Origin: a virus | IMG/VR virus record: IMGVR_UViG_3300044632_001447 | Location: 1-33,760 of that record | DNA length: 33,760 nt | Reading direction: 5' to 3' (one strand) | Made by a program: the position numbers and the translations under genes | Notes under the pieces: model-generated | The model's input: the letters and a program-made list of their open reading frames with translations, nothing else | Databases searched by the model: none | What the model was told of the DNA's origin: nothing | In this document: positions 1-8,262 of the stretch, piece by piece | How positions within the stretch are numbered: position 1 is the first letter of the stretch | Layout: each line of letters begins with the position of its first letter

Positions 1-311
1 GCGTCGAGGGTCGCGGCGGAAATGCCCAGGGCGGCGGAGACGGAGGCGATCAGCGGGTGATCGCGGCGGTATTCAGATGCGTGGCGCCATTCGATCATGG
101 CCGCTTCGCGCCGCATCGCGTCGGGGATCGCGGTGATCGCGGTTTCCACATGCGCGCCGGTCACGCCCAAGGCGAGCAGGCCGAGGCGAAGCTGCCGCCC
201 CGTCAGCGTCACCAGCATCTGCGGCGCCGCCGCAGCCTCATCCGCCGCGCGCTGCGCTAGATCATACTCGTCAAGAGGCACGTCGAAGCCGTTTACGTTC
301 TTGGTCAGCAT
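1..311 (-). CDS. Tail-assembly-chaperone-like phage protein, cut by left window edge
   Basis: ATG at 311 opens a frame that stays open to position 1, giving 103 codons without a stop. The protein begins MLTKNVNGFDVPLDEYDLA. Its middle (RQLRLGLLALGV, then MRREAAMIEWRHASEYRRDHPL) matches a pattern common in small phage proteins encoded directly after the tail fibre: a 'TRRQARLAL...AAIEWE.A..F.R.HPL' arrangement, generally taken for tail or fibre assembly factors. It follows the fibre gene by 4 nt. Joined to the right end of the window, the frame continues to a stop at 33664, giving about 135 aa. Assignment is by pattern and position only. Confidence 0.7.
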   Translation of the reverse strand, partial: MLTKNVNGFDVPLDEYDLAQRAADEAAAAPQMLVTLTGRQLRLGLLALGVTGAHVETAITAIPDAMRREAAMIEWRHASEYRRDHPLIASVSAALGISAATLD

Positions 312-315
312 GGCA

Positions 316-1485
316 TCACCCCTTGTGATAACCGATCAGCCGAATGCGGCCCGAGACGATATTCCCGGAGCTAAACAGCACCCTCAGGCCGGTGATGGCC
401 CCGCTTGTGCCGTAGTAGCCCGCGCCGCTGACTGCTGCGGCGCCGTTGCCGGTGGGGCGGAGGTAGCTTGTCCGAAACCGGAATGTGGGCACCAGATTGG
501 CCTCGGGGTTGCACAGCTCCACGATGCCGGAAATCGAGTTGCCAGCCTGGTTGCCGACGCCCACCGTCCCGCCGCCGGCGGCGCTAAGGAAGATGCCGTT
601 ACCGAAGCCGCCGAGGAACGCGACGCTGCCCGTGATCAGTTGTCCGTTGGTGTCATAGGCGCTCGCCCCCGCCTGCCAAGTCGGCCCAGCACCCGTTCCA
701 ACGCGCAGCGCAAGGCTGACATCGTTTGACGCCGGCACCAGCGACAGGATTTCCACCTCATAGCGATCGAAGGTGTCGTCTAGCCCCGCCGTGACATCGA
801 GCGCGGCGGAGTTGTTGGCCACGGCCTCGGCCACGATCTGCGGCGCCGCACGGATGCCGAGCTCGGTCCGCGCGGCGCCGGGTGCGGCGGCCAGGAACAG
901 CGCATCGCCCGTGGCGCCGGCCTCAAGCGTGGCGCGCACTTGCGCGGCGCCCATGTCATCCAACAGCGTCGCGGCGAAAGGCGTGACCGGCGGGCCGGCG
1001 GTGCCGACAACGGCGATAGGCGCGCCTGCGCCATCGAAGGCCAGATACAGCCCCGCCCGCGCCACACTCGACGGCAGCGTGACCGTGCCCGCATCGGTCG
1101 GCGCCACCCGCACCGCGCGCGCCGCGTCCCGCTCCACCTCCTGCGCGATGGCCGTCAGGCGATCCAGCGCGCGCTCATGCGTCTCCGCCGGAAAGGGATC
1201 GTTGGACTGGTAGTCCACTTCCTGCGTTCGCGCGGTGGCCCGCAGGATCGTCCACTGCACCGTGGAGGCCGGCGCCGTCACCGCCGTGACCGTGCCCGTG
1301 GTGCCGTTGCCGCCGCTGACCGTGTAGTGGGTCGAGAGCGCCAGCGTCGTCTCGACGCCCGTGGCGATCACCCGCTGGATGACCGCCAATTCGGACGCGC
1401 CGAAGAAGGCGAACGGCACCGCGAAGGCGGTGGTCACGCCGTTGCCGACATAGTCGACGCGAGAGGTGGTGGAGGTGATGGTCAT
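316..1485 (-). CDS. Tail fibre protein with T7-type N-terminal head-binding domain
   Basis: 389 aa. The N-terminus (MTITSTTSRVDYVGNGVTTA, then FAVPFAFF) and the following 'TLALSTHYTVSGG' and 'TILRATARTQEVDYQSNDPF' segments are the usual opening of podovirus fibre or spike proteins that dock on the tail. 'ETHERALDRLTAIAQEVERD' (about 103-122) is a conserved helical segment of that family. The rest is Gly/Ala/Thr-rich and beta-prone, as in receptor-binding shafts, with no visible enzymatic motif. A GAGG ribosome site lies about 8 nt before ATG 1485. It is the last structural gene before the chaperone-like gene, the expected place for a fibre. Receptor specificity cannot be read from sequence. 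Confidence 0.85.
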   Translation of the reverse strand: MTITSTTSRVDYVGNGVTTAFAVPFAFFGASELAVIQRVIATGVETTLALSTHYTVSGGNGTTGTVTAVTAPASTVQWTILRATARTQEVDYQSNDPFPAETHERALDRLTAIAQEVERDAARAVRVAPTDAGTVTLPSSVARAGLYLAFDGAGAPIAVVGTAGPPVTPFAATLLDDMGAAQVRATLEAGATGDALFLAAAPGAARTELGIRAAPQIVAEAVANNSAALDVTAGLDDTFDRYEVEILSLVPASNDVSLALRVGTGAGPTWQAGASAYDTNGQLITGSVAFLGGFGNGIFLSAAGGGTVGVGNQAGNSISGIVELCNPEANLVPTFRFRTSYLRPTGNGAAAVSGAGYYGTSGAITGLRVLFSSGNIVSGRIRLIGYHKG

Positions 1486-1495
1486 GGGTGGGGCC

Positions 1496-4400
1496 TCATT
1501 GCAGGGCGGGCATGTCGGCGCGCGGGCTGCGGCCCGTCACGGCGCGGATCTCGCGGTCCCGCGTCACGCGCTGGTTCAGGTCGATGTCGAGGTCCAGCAC
1601 CGCATTCTGCGCGGCTCGCCAGCGGCGCGACCGGATGCGGCGGATGCTTTCCATCTGCTCGGCGGGATCGAGCGCCATGAAGTCGGGCGCCTGCACCAGG
1701 TCCAACAGTTCTTCGCGCATCGTCATGCCGGTGTCGTCGCCGCTGTTCATGCTGCGGATCAGGTCGTTGTATTGCCGCGCCGTCAGTTCGACATTGGTGC
1801 CGGGGAATTTGCGATCCGGCATGGCGAGCACGCCACCCAGCCGCATCAGCGTTTCCTCCAGCGCGTCGGTGCGGCCGGAGCGCGTGCGGATCGGCCAGAA
1901 CAGTTCCCACAGCCCGCCCTCGGTCGGCCGCACTTCCTCACCCCACAGGTTCAGTCGCGGCTCGTTCTGCTCGGACAAGCCGGGGATGCGGTTTTCTGCG
2001 CGACGCAGGGCCGCATAGAAGCCGCGCGTGACCGGGCCTTCCTGGGCAACGGAGGGATCGGTCGGCAAGTTGGAGCGCAGCGTCGGGTCCACCGCGCGCT
2101 CGACGCCGCCCGACAGCGTGCCGAGCGTCAGCGGCGAGACGACGGCATCGGTCGCGAGCTGCGAGAACATCTCGACCGCGCGGCGGAACCGCTCCGGCCC
2201 GTCCTGCCGCGTGTCGCCCAGGATGCGGGCGAGGTCCGACACGCCGGTCAGGAACGGCTGCTCGAGCATGAAGTTGTACAGGCCGAAGGCCGCGCCCATC
2301 GCGATCTCGTCCAGCCCCGGCCCGTCGCCGCCGTCCGGATGGTCGAGCGTGTAGTTGGCGGTGTCGGCCGCCATCGCCATGAGGCCCGACAGAGGGTCGA
2401 AGCCGGCGAAGCTGCGGCATGTCCAGCGGTCGCCGTCGCGCGAGCAGAAGCTGAAGGGCTGGAAGCCCTGCCGCTCGAAAGCCTCGCGCCGCGCCGGATT
2501 GCCGGGCGCGCTGCCCGTGACGCGGAAGTCGGGGTCGCTGGCGCTGTTCATGACCACGCCGGAGAACCACCACATGACCATGGAGCCGAGCGCAATGCGG
2601 GCGATAGCGAGGTCAGCCCGCGCGCCGCCCGCGCGGATGTCGGCCCAGGCCTGGCCGGGGATCGCCAGCGCCACCGGGCTGCGGTTGATGACGGCGCGCG
2701 CAACATTCGTCGGCGTGTTGAAAAAGGGCACGAACAGCTTGGCGATGGGGTGCCGCATGAACTCGGCCAGCGTCCCCAGCGCGCCCGTCATCTCGTCCTG
2801 GAAGGTCATGGACCGGGCGAACGTCTCAACCGCGTCCTGCCACATCTGCGGCGGGTTCGCGAGCAGCGCCTCCACCTCGCGCGCCGCTTCATCGGGGGAT
2901 CGGCCGGCGCGGATCAGGGCGGCATGCTGGCGCGCCGCCTGTTGCAGCAGGGCCATGCGCGTGCCGATGGCCTGGAAGAAGCTGTCGGCCGTGACCAGCG
3001 CGCGGCCTGGCACGGTCAGGCCGATGCCGAGCAGGTCCACCGCCTGCCCCATAGTGCCAGACAGGCCGAGCGCCTCCGCGCTGATCGCGTTCGGCCGGTC
3101 GAGTTCAAGGCGGGAGAAGCCGCCGACGGCGCGGTTGGTGCGGAAGGCCTCGCCCGCTGCGGTCAGGCCCTCGCCGAAGCCAGCCCAGATGCCGTACATC
3201 TGGGCAAGCGCCTCGCCCATCACCACCCGGTCGTCCTGCGCCCAGTTGGTGACCATGTTCCCGACGATAGGCAGGCGGTCAGCGCCCACAGCTTGGCCCG
3301 CGCGCCCCAAACCGATCCGCGCCGGCGCCACAGCTGCGGCGACCGCCGTCTCCGGCACCTGCCACAGCATCATGGATTTGGTGCCGATGATGTTCCGCAT
3401 ATGCGTCGAAGGCAGCCACAACAGGCTGTTGACGTAGGCGGCGATGATCGCATCCACGACCCGCGCGCCGACCGTGCGCTGCGCCATGCGGGTGCGGGCC
3501 GCGTCGTCGGGCAGCGTCGCCCAGATCGCGGCTTGGGTCCGCAGCACTTCCACGCCGCCCAACGCCTCGATGATGGATTGGGGCGATGCGCCGGCGGGAA
3601 TGCGGAGTGCTTCTGGCCCGACTTGGCCGGTAGCGGCGGCGGGGACGGAGTTAATCGCGTCTGCGATGAAGCGGAGCGATCCCATGGCGCGGGCCGTCTC
3701 GGCAACAGCGCCGTTCAGCTGCCCCGCGACGGCGGCGGTCAGGGCGTGGTTCAGCCCGAACCGGGCCAGCGCGTCGGCTTCCTCCGGGGAGCCGGGCGGC
3801 AACGCCCGCAGCGCCGCCTCTGCCGCCGCCGTTTCGCGGCGCGCGTTGATCAGGGCGAGGCCGCCCGCGATCAGGCCTTCGTTGTTGAACGTCTCGCCCG
3901 GCTGGCGACGCAGCAGCATCTGGACCGCGCCATCGAGGCCCAGGCGCTGCGCCAATTCGATCTGCTGGTCGCGGGTCTGGACGCCGCGGCGCATCTCGGT
4001 GAACAGGTTCTCATTCGCCAACCGGACGGCGGAGACGAATTCCTGCACATCGGTCGGCATGTAGGCGCCGCGCGTCGAAATCAGCCGCACCTGCTCGGGC
4101 GTCTGGTTGCCCAGGATCTGGGCCACCTGCTCCATTTCGTCGGTGGTCGCGGCCCGCACCGCGATCTGGCGGCGGCCGAGTTCCACGAAATCCTGCGCGC
4201 GGGGGGCGGGCATGGTTTCGGGTCGGACGCGCGCGCCCCGACGCAGAAGGTCGATCAGCCCGCCCACCTCCTCGATGGGGTCGGGGACGCCGGCGGCGGT
4301 GCCGCGCGGGCCGGGCAGCGTGCGGGTGCGGGGCTGGTCGTTCGCAGAAAGGGGGGGGCTTTCTGCGACGGGCTCCGGCGCGGCATCGGGCTGCACGGGC

Positions 4401-4597
4401 GCCGGGGCTGGCGCGGCGGGCGCGGCGGCAGGCTCGGCGCGCGCCTCGGTGATCTCGATGACCTGGCCGGCGGCGGGCGGCTCCTGCGGCGCGGCAGGGT
4501 CCGGCGTCGGCACCTGCGGCAGCAGGACCGGCGGGCCGGGCAGCGCGGCGGCTTCTTCCGGCGTGAGGGTGGCGAGGCCGGGTGTGGTGCCGCTCAT
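1496..4597 (-). CDS. Large internal virion (ejection) protein, gp16-like position
   Basis: 1033 aa, the largest protein of the window. Residues 1 to about 110 are a Pro/Ala-rich low-complexity leader. The remainder is mainly helical, with hydrophobic or amphipathic stretches such as NSLLWLPSTHMRNIIGTKSM and IALGSMVMWWFSGVVMNSA. Proteins of this size and composition, with an 'R.Y.....PS....N..G' segment, are encoded next to the tail fibre in many podoviruses and are interpreted as internal core/ejection proteins that leave the capsid with the DNA. I see no lysozyme or transglycosylase motif of the T7 gp16 kind. The start overlaps the upstream stop (ATGA). Function is inferred from position, size and composition. 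Confidence 0.7.
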   Translation of the reverse strand: MSGTTPGLATLTPEEAAALPGPPVLLPQVPTPDPAAPQEPPAAGQVIEITEARAEPAAAPAAPAPAPVQPDAAPEPVAESPPLSANDQPRTRTLPGPRGTAAGVPDPIEEVGGLIDLLRRGARVRPETMPAPRAQDFVELGRRQIAVRAATTDEMEQVAQILGNQTPEQVRLISTRGAYMPTDVQEFVSAVRLANENLFTEMRRGVQTRDQQIELAQRLGLDGAVQMLLRRQPGETFNNEGLIAGGLALINARRETAAAEAALRALPPGSPEEADALARFGLNHALTAAVAGQLNGAVAETARAMGSLRFIADAINSVPAAATGQVGPEALRIPAGASPQSIIEALGGVEVLRTQAAIWATLPDDAARTRMAQRTVGARVVDAIIAAYVNSLLWLPSTHMRNIIGTKSMMLWQVPETAVAAAVAPARIGLGRAGQAVGADRLPIVGNMVTNWAQDDRVVMGEALAQMYGIWAGFGEGLTAAGEAFRTNRAVGGFSRLELDRPNAISAEALGLSGTMGQAVDLLGIGLTVPGRALVTADSFFQAIGTRMALLQQAARQHAALIRAGRSPDEAAREVEALLANPPQMWQDAVETFARSMTFQDEMTGALGTLAEFMRHPIAKLFVPFFNTPTNVARAVINRSPVALAIPGQAWADIRAGGARADLAIARIALGSMVMWWFSGVVMNSASDPDFRVTGSAPGNPARREAFERQGFQPFSFCSRDGDRWTCRSFAGFDPLSGLMAMAADTANYTLDHPDGGDGPGLDEIAMGAAFGLYNFMLEQPFLTGVSDLARILGDTRQDGPERFRRAVEMFSQLATDAVVSPLTLGTLSGGVERAVDPTLRSNLPTDPSVAQEGPVTRGFYAALRRAENRIPGLSEQNEPRLNLWGEEVRPTEGGLWELFWPIRTRSGRTDALEETLMRLGGVLAMPDRKFPGTNVELTARQYNDLIRSMNSGDDTGMTMREELLDLVQAPDFMALDPAEQMESIRRIRSRRWRAAQNAVLDLDIDLNQRVTRDREIRAVTGRSPRADMPALQ

Positions 4598-6210
4598 TCG
4601 TCGCTGCTCCCGGCGGAGGATCTAAGACCACTGCTTGACTGTTGAGCCCGGAAACGGTCGCGCAGTTCGCGCTGCGCTTTCTGGCGGCGCGTCTCTGTCT
4701 GAGCCCCCTCAACGCTGGCCGCCCACTCGGTCGGGAAGGCCGCCGCGACAGCGCGCCATTCCGCCGCAGCGGCATTTTCCGCCGCTTGCTGGCGAGCGCG
4801 GCGGTCTGCGGCCTGCGCCGCCTCTGCGTCCTTGGCTGCCTGAATTTCCGCCGCGCGCGCGCGAGCGCGCTCAACATTTTCTGGCGCGCGCAGGCTGCGC
4901 GCCCAATCCAGCGCAAAAGGAATGTCCGCGTCGCTGCCGACATGGAAGTCTCGGTCGCGCGCATCACGATTTGCGCCAATGCTGTGGTCCGAAATCCGGA
5001 TGCGGCTCCCTTTTGTAAGGCCGGTAGTTGGGTCGGAAACCTCAAGATAACTACTGGCGCCGCCGACGCTGCTACTATCTACGCGGACAACGCGATAGCC
5101 ATCTGCCCTCAAAGCGTCCTGAATGGCCGATGCGGCGGCACGCACTTGGCGCGGCGAGTTGAAGCGTTCAGAGGACATGGCGACTCCTGCGGCGCGGTCG
5201 CTATCTTTTACTGTGCGCCCCGCTTGCTGGCCTATCCCCGCGCTTGCCCCTACCCCGCCGCTGCTGGCCGCGCCCGTGGTGGCAACGCCGCGCGGTCCGT
5301 TTCCCGCACCGCGCGCGCCAAGCACCGCCGCACCGCCCATCGGATCGACGAAGGCCAAGCCCAGCAAGCGGCCCAGCCCGTCCGCGAAGCGCCCCGCCGC
5401 GCCGCCCGGCGTCTGCATCTCCGGCGTCACCCGCACAGCCTCCACCGCGCCGTCAGGCCGGGCACGAAAGGCGATATCGATGCCCATCTCCGCCGCGCGC
5501 TCACGCGCCGCGCGCAGCCGCTCGACCGCCGGGCCGTCGTCGTTGAAGGTCGGGGCAAGGCGGCGCTGTATCTCGGCATCCGCAACCGCCTGGGCCGTCG
5601 CCAGCGCCCCTTCCGAATACCCCTGCGCCGTCGCCATGAAGGTGTCGCGCACCATGCCCGACAGCTGCTCGCCCAGCGGCGCGGACGCTTGCGCGGGCTC
5701 GGGCGGCCGGGGCGGCAAGGGCATGCCTTCGGGCATCTGCGGCGTGCCGTTCGGCGAAAGGCGCAGTGTGCCACGGCGCGGCTCGGTCGGGGATCGGATC
5801 GCGTCGAAGCCTGCGGGGTCCGGCTGGGCGCGCATCTCGGTGCCGTCGCCACGGGGCGCGGCCTGCGGCGGCATGGCCGGCGCACCGATGCCCTGCCGCG
5901 CCAACCACCGCTGCTCCCATGCGGATGTCACGCGGTCGGCGCTGCCGCCGAAGATCGCCTCGGGCGCGGTAGCCCCTACCGCTTGCGGCGCCTCCATCGG
6001 CGCGGACGCGGGCGGCTTGACAGGAACAGGCCCAGCAGCACCGACACCAGCGCCCCGGCCAGAACCGACAGAATATCCCTCACCCGCCGATCCTACACCG
6101 CCCTGCCCATCGCGTCGCGGGGCGATGTCGATCACGGCCCCGCTGGCCGGCGGCAGCATGACCGTCTCGCCGGTCACGGGGTCGGTATGCGCGACCAGCG
6201 TTTCGCTCAT
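4594..6210 (-). CDS. Internal virion protein with polyvalent-type domain and coiled coil
   Basis: 538 aa. Residues 1-180 are Gly/Pro/Ala-rich and probably disordered; 180-255 are helical. Around 345-440 is a compact domain with 'SSYLEVSD' (387-393) and 'RIRISDHSIG' (403-412), a pattern recalling the small accessory domains of phage polyvalent (ejected multi-domain) proteins. Residues 445-500 form an Ala/Arg/Glu-rich helix likely to be a coiled coil, and the C-terminus is Ser-rich. It overlaps both neighbours by ATGA. Position between the gp15-like and gp16-like proteins suggests a protein packaged in the virion and delivered to the cell. The exact family is not identified. Confidence 0.6.
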   Translation of the reverse strand: MSETLVAHTDPVTGETVMLPPASGAVIDIAPRRDGQGGVGSAGEGYSVGSGRGAGVGAAGPVPVKPPASAPMEAPQAVGATAPEAIFGGSADRVTSAWEQRWLARQGIGAPAMPPQAAPRGDGTEMRAQPDPAGFDAIRSPTEPRRGTLRLSPNGTPQMPEGMPLPPRPPEPAQASAPLGEQLSGMVRDTFMATAQGYSEGALATAQAVADAEIQRRLAPTFNDDGPAVERLRAARERAAEMGIDIAFRARPDGAVEAVRVTPEMQTPGGAAGRFADGLGRLLGLAFVDPMGGAAVLGARGAGNGPRGVATTGAASSGGVGASAGIGQQAGRTVKDSDRAAGVAMSSERFNSPRQVRAAASAIQDALRADGYRVVRVDSSSVGGASSYLEVSDPTTGLTKGSRIRISDHSIGANRDARDRDFHVGSDADIPFALDWARSLRAPENVERARARAAEIQAAKDAEAAQAADRRARQQAAENAAAAEWRAVAAAFPTEWAASVEGAQTETRRQKAQRELRDRFRAQQSSSGLRSSAGSSDE

Positions 6211-7775
6211 CGCTGCGCCCCCTGCCGCTGCACGCCCGCGGCCTCAAGCCGGCGGCGCCACAGCACCAGCGCATCCGGCGTGATGGGCACCACCTGCCCA
6301 CTCGCCGTCGTGGCGCGCGGCTGCTCGACGCCGGTGCGGTTCAAGAAGAAGCGCGCGCGGTCGGCCTGGTATTCGGTCCACTGCTGCTGCAACTGATCGA
6401 ACGCCTCCCAGGTCTGGGCTTGGGTGGGGTTCTGCGACAGCGCCCGCAGGCTGTTGGCCCGCGCGCGTTCGGCCTCGGGGTCGGTCACCCGCAGGCGTTC
6501 GCGGACGAAGGTCAGCGGGTCCACATCGGGGTTCGTGGTCCGCTCCAGCACCAGATCGTTGACGATGCGGTTGCGCGCCCGCAGCGCCTCACGCTGCGCC
6601 GGCACCAGCTGGGCGTCGGGGATATTCGCGCTCGGCACTTCCAGCGCGCGATCGACAAAGGCCTCCGCCTCGCGGAAGCGCGCATCTTCCCGCGCCGACA
6701 GGGACGAAAGGCCACGGCGGAATGTCGTGTCGTTGATGCGCCGCTCCGCCCGGGCGCGGTCCAATTCGTCGCGCGTCAAGGGCGCGCTGCGGGACCGCAG
6801 GCGCTCCTCCAGCCACGCTTCCATTTGGGGCGTCGTCGGCGGCTCCAGCCGGCCATACAGGGCGTCAGCGGCGCTGGCGTACTGGCCCGGCCGGCCATCG
6901 CGACGCAGGATCGCCAGCGCGGTCTGCATGCCCGCCGTGTCGCTGCGGCGCTGCGCGTCACCGAACGCCATCTCTGCCTCATCGGCCCGCCCCTGTCGCG
7001 CGCGGTCCTGCGCGCGGGACGCCACATCGACCTGGGCGGCCTGCGTCTGGATCGCGGTGCGCGCCTGGGAGGTCAGGCGCTCCAGTTGCACAGGGTCCGC
7101 GATGGCGTAGGCCCCGGCATTCAAGCTGCGAAGCGCGGCCTGGGGGTTGGCGCTGATGTCGCGCAGCACGCGCGCCTGCTCCAGCCGCCCAGAGAAGCCC
7201 TGCCGCAGGCGCTCCGCCGCATCGGCCGGGAGGGCGCCGGTGCTGACCCGCGCGAGGATCGCGTCCGTCGCCCGCTGCACGACGGCAGCGCGCCCGGCAT
7301 CGGTGGGCGCCCGCGTGGCCTCTATGGCGTAGGCGTCCAGTTCGCCATCAAGCTGCGCGCGGCTGCTTTCGGCTTGGCGCCGGGCCGCAAAGCGCGTGAT
7401 CTCGATACGGTCGCGCGCCAAATCCATATCGGCCTGACGCAGGAAGGCCGACCGCGCGCGTGCGTCGGGGATTTGCTGCGCGATCTCGTCGCGCGCCCGC
7501 GCGGAGGCGGCGGTCCAGCCCTGCACGGGGTCCGGGCCGAAGGATGGGTCGTTCTGTTCGAACAGCCCGCGAAGGTCGGCCTGTCTGGTGACGTGCTGCA
7601 CGCGCGCCGCCTGAACCTGGTCCTCCTGTCGCGCGCGGTCGGTCGCCTCGCCAAGCTCCCTGACAACGGCCCCAAGCTCTGCCACCGCAGCCCCGACCGG
7701 CGACCCGGCCGGCCGCATGCCCGGCGATGGCGGCTGGACCCCGACGCGCGAGGGGGTGAGGTTGATGGTCGCCAT
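6207..7775 (-). CDS. Helical internal virion protein, gp15-like position
   Basis: 522 aa, almost entirely helical, rich in Ala, Arg, Gln and Glu, with long coiled-coil-like runs (for example 40-180 and 270-400). The start MATINLTPSRVGVQPPSPGM is a common opening of podovirus virion-core proteins. ATG 7775 overlaps the preceding stop (TGATG). There is no enzymatic motif. In T7-like phages the protein at this position (gp15) forms part of the ejection tube, and the same role is inferred here. Size is somewhat smaller than T7 gp15. Confidence 0.65.
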   Translation of the reverse strand: MATINLTPSRVGVQPPSPGMRPAGSPVGAAVAELGAVVRELGEATDRARQEDQVQAARVQHVTRQADLRGLFEQNDPSFGPDPVQGWTAASARARDEIAQQIPDARARSAFLRQADMDLARDRIEITRFAARRQAESSRAQLDGELDAYAIEATRAPTDAGRAAVVQRATDAILARVSTGALPADAAERLRQGFSGRLEQARVLRDISANPQAALRSLNAGAYAIADPVQLERLTSQARTAIQTQAAQVDVASRAQDRARQGRADEAEMAFGDAQRRSDTAGMQTALAILRRDGRPGQYASAADALYGRLEPPTTPQMEAWLEERLRSRSAPLTRDELDRARAERRINDTTFRRGLSSLSAREDARFREAEAFVDRALEVPSANIPDAQLVPAQREALRARNRIVNDLVLERTTNPDVDPLTFVRERLRVTDPEAERARANSLRALSQNPTQAQTWEAFDQLQQQWTEYQADRARFFLNRTGVEQPRATTASGQVVPITPDALVLWRRRLEAAGVQRQGAQR

Positions 7776-8257
7776 CAGTCTTGCGCCCGCAGCGCGCGCG
7801 CCGAACCCTCGAAGCGCCCAGTATCCGGCGCGGCCGGAGTGCCGCCGCCACCAAACCCACCCCAGCTACCCGCGCTGCCCAGCAGCGCCGTGCCGGCGCG
7901 AATGAAGCCCGCGGTCTGCGCCTGGTTGCCCTGCCACCGCTCCAGCGCGGCGCGGCCGCGCATCTCGCGCCGCTCCATCCGCCCCTGGATCAGCGCCGCT
8001 TCGATGTCCCGCGCCTGCTGCCCGGCCGAGAAGGCCAGGGCTTCCAGCGGCGAGCCGTCCAGTTGCAGCCCGCTCGCCGCCGCATTGGCGCGGGATTGGC
8101 CCTGCACCAGCCGGGCTTGCGTCGTCAGCCGCGCGGCGTCCGCCTCGGCCGCCTGCATCTGCATCTCGCCGGCTTCGTTCAGCGCGGCGGCATTGGCCCG
8201 GCTGGCCGCCCGCGCGGCGTTGCCCGCGTAGATGCTGCCGATAGCCTGAAAACACAT
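7775..8257 (-). CDS. Small internal virion protein, gp14-like
   Basis: 160 aa starting MCFQAIGSIYAGNAARAASR. The ATG at 8257 is chosen over upstream in-frame starts because it lies just after the stop of the tail gene, with GGAG about 13 nt and GGGGCG immediately upstream, and because 'MCF...' is the usual opening of this family. The protein is a long Ala/Gln/Arg helix (15-120) followed by a Gly-rich hydrophobic tail. T7 gp14-type proteins have this size and composition, sit between tail tube B and the gp15-like protein, and are inserted in the outer membrane during ejection. The role is inferred. Confidence 0.7.
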   Translation of the reverse strand: MCFQAIGSIYAGNAARAASRANAAALNEAGEMQMQAAEADAARLTTQARLVQGQSRANAAASGLQLDGSPLEALAFSAGQQARDIEAALIQGRMERREMRGRAALERWQGNQAQTAGFIRAGTALLGSAGSWGGFGGGGTPAAPDTGRFEGSARALRAQD

Positions 8258-8262
8258 CGCCC

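Noticed and set aside
1466-4645. Very long plus-strand open frame (1059 codons) opposite the internal virion gene
   Set aside because: It is the GC-rich shadow of the 1033-aa minus-strand gene: His/Arg/Gly-heavy composition, no ribosome site, no family. Other long plus-strand frames across 0-24 kb are shadows for the same reason.
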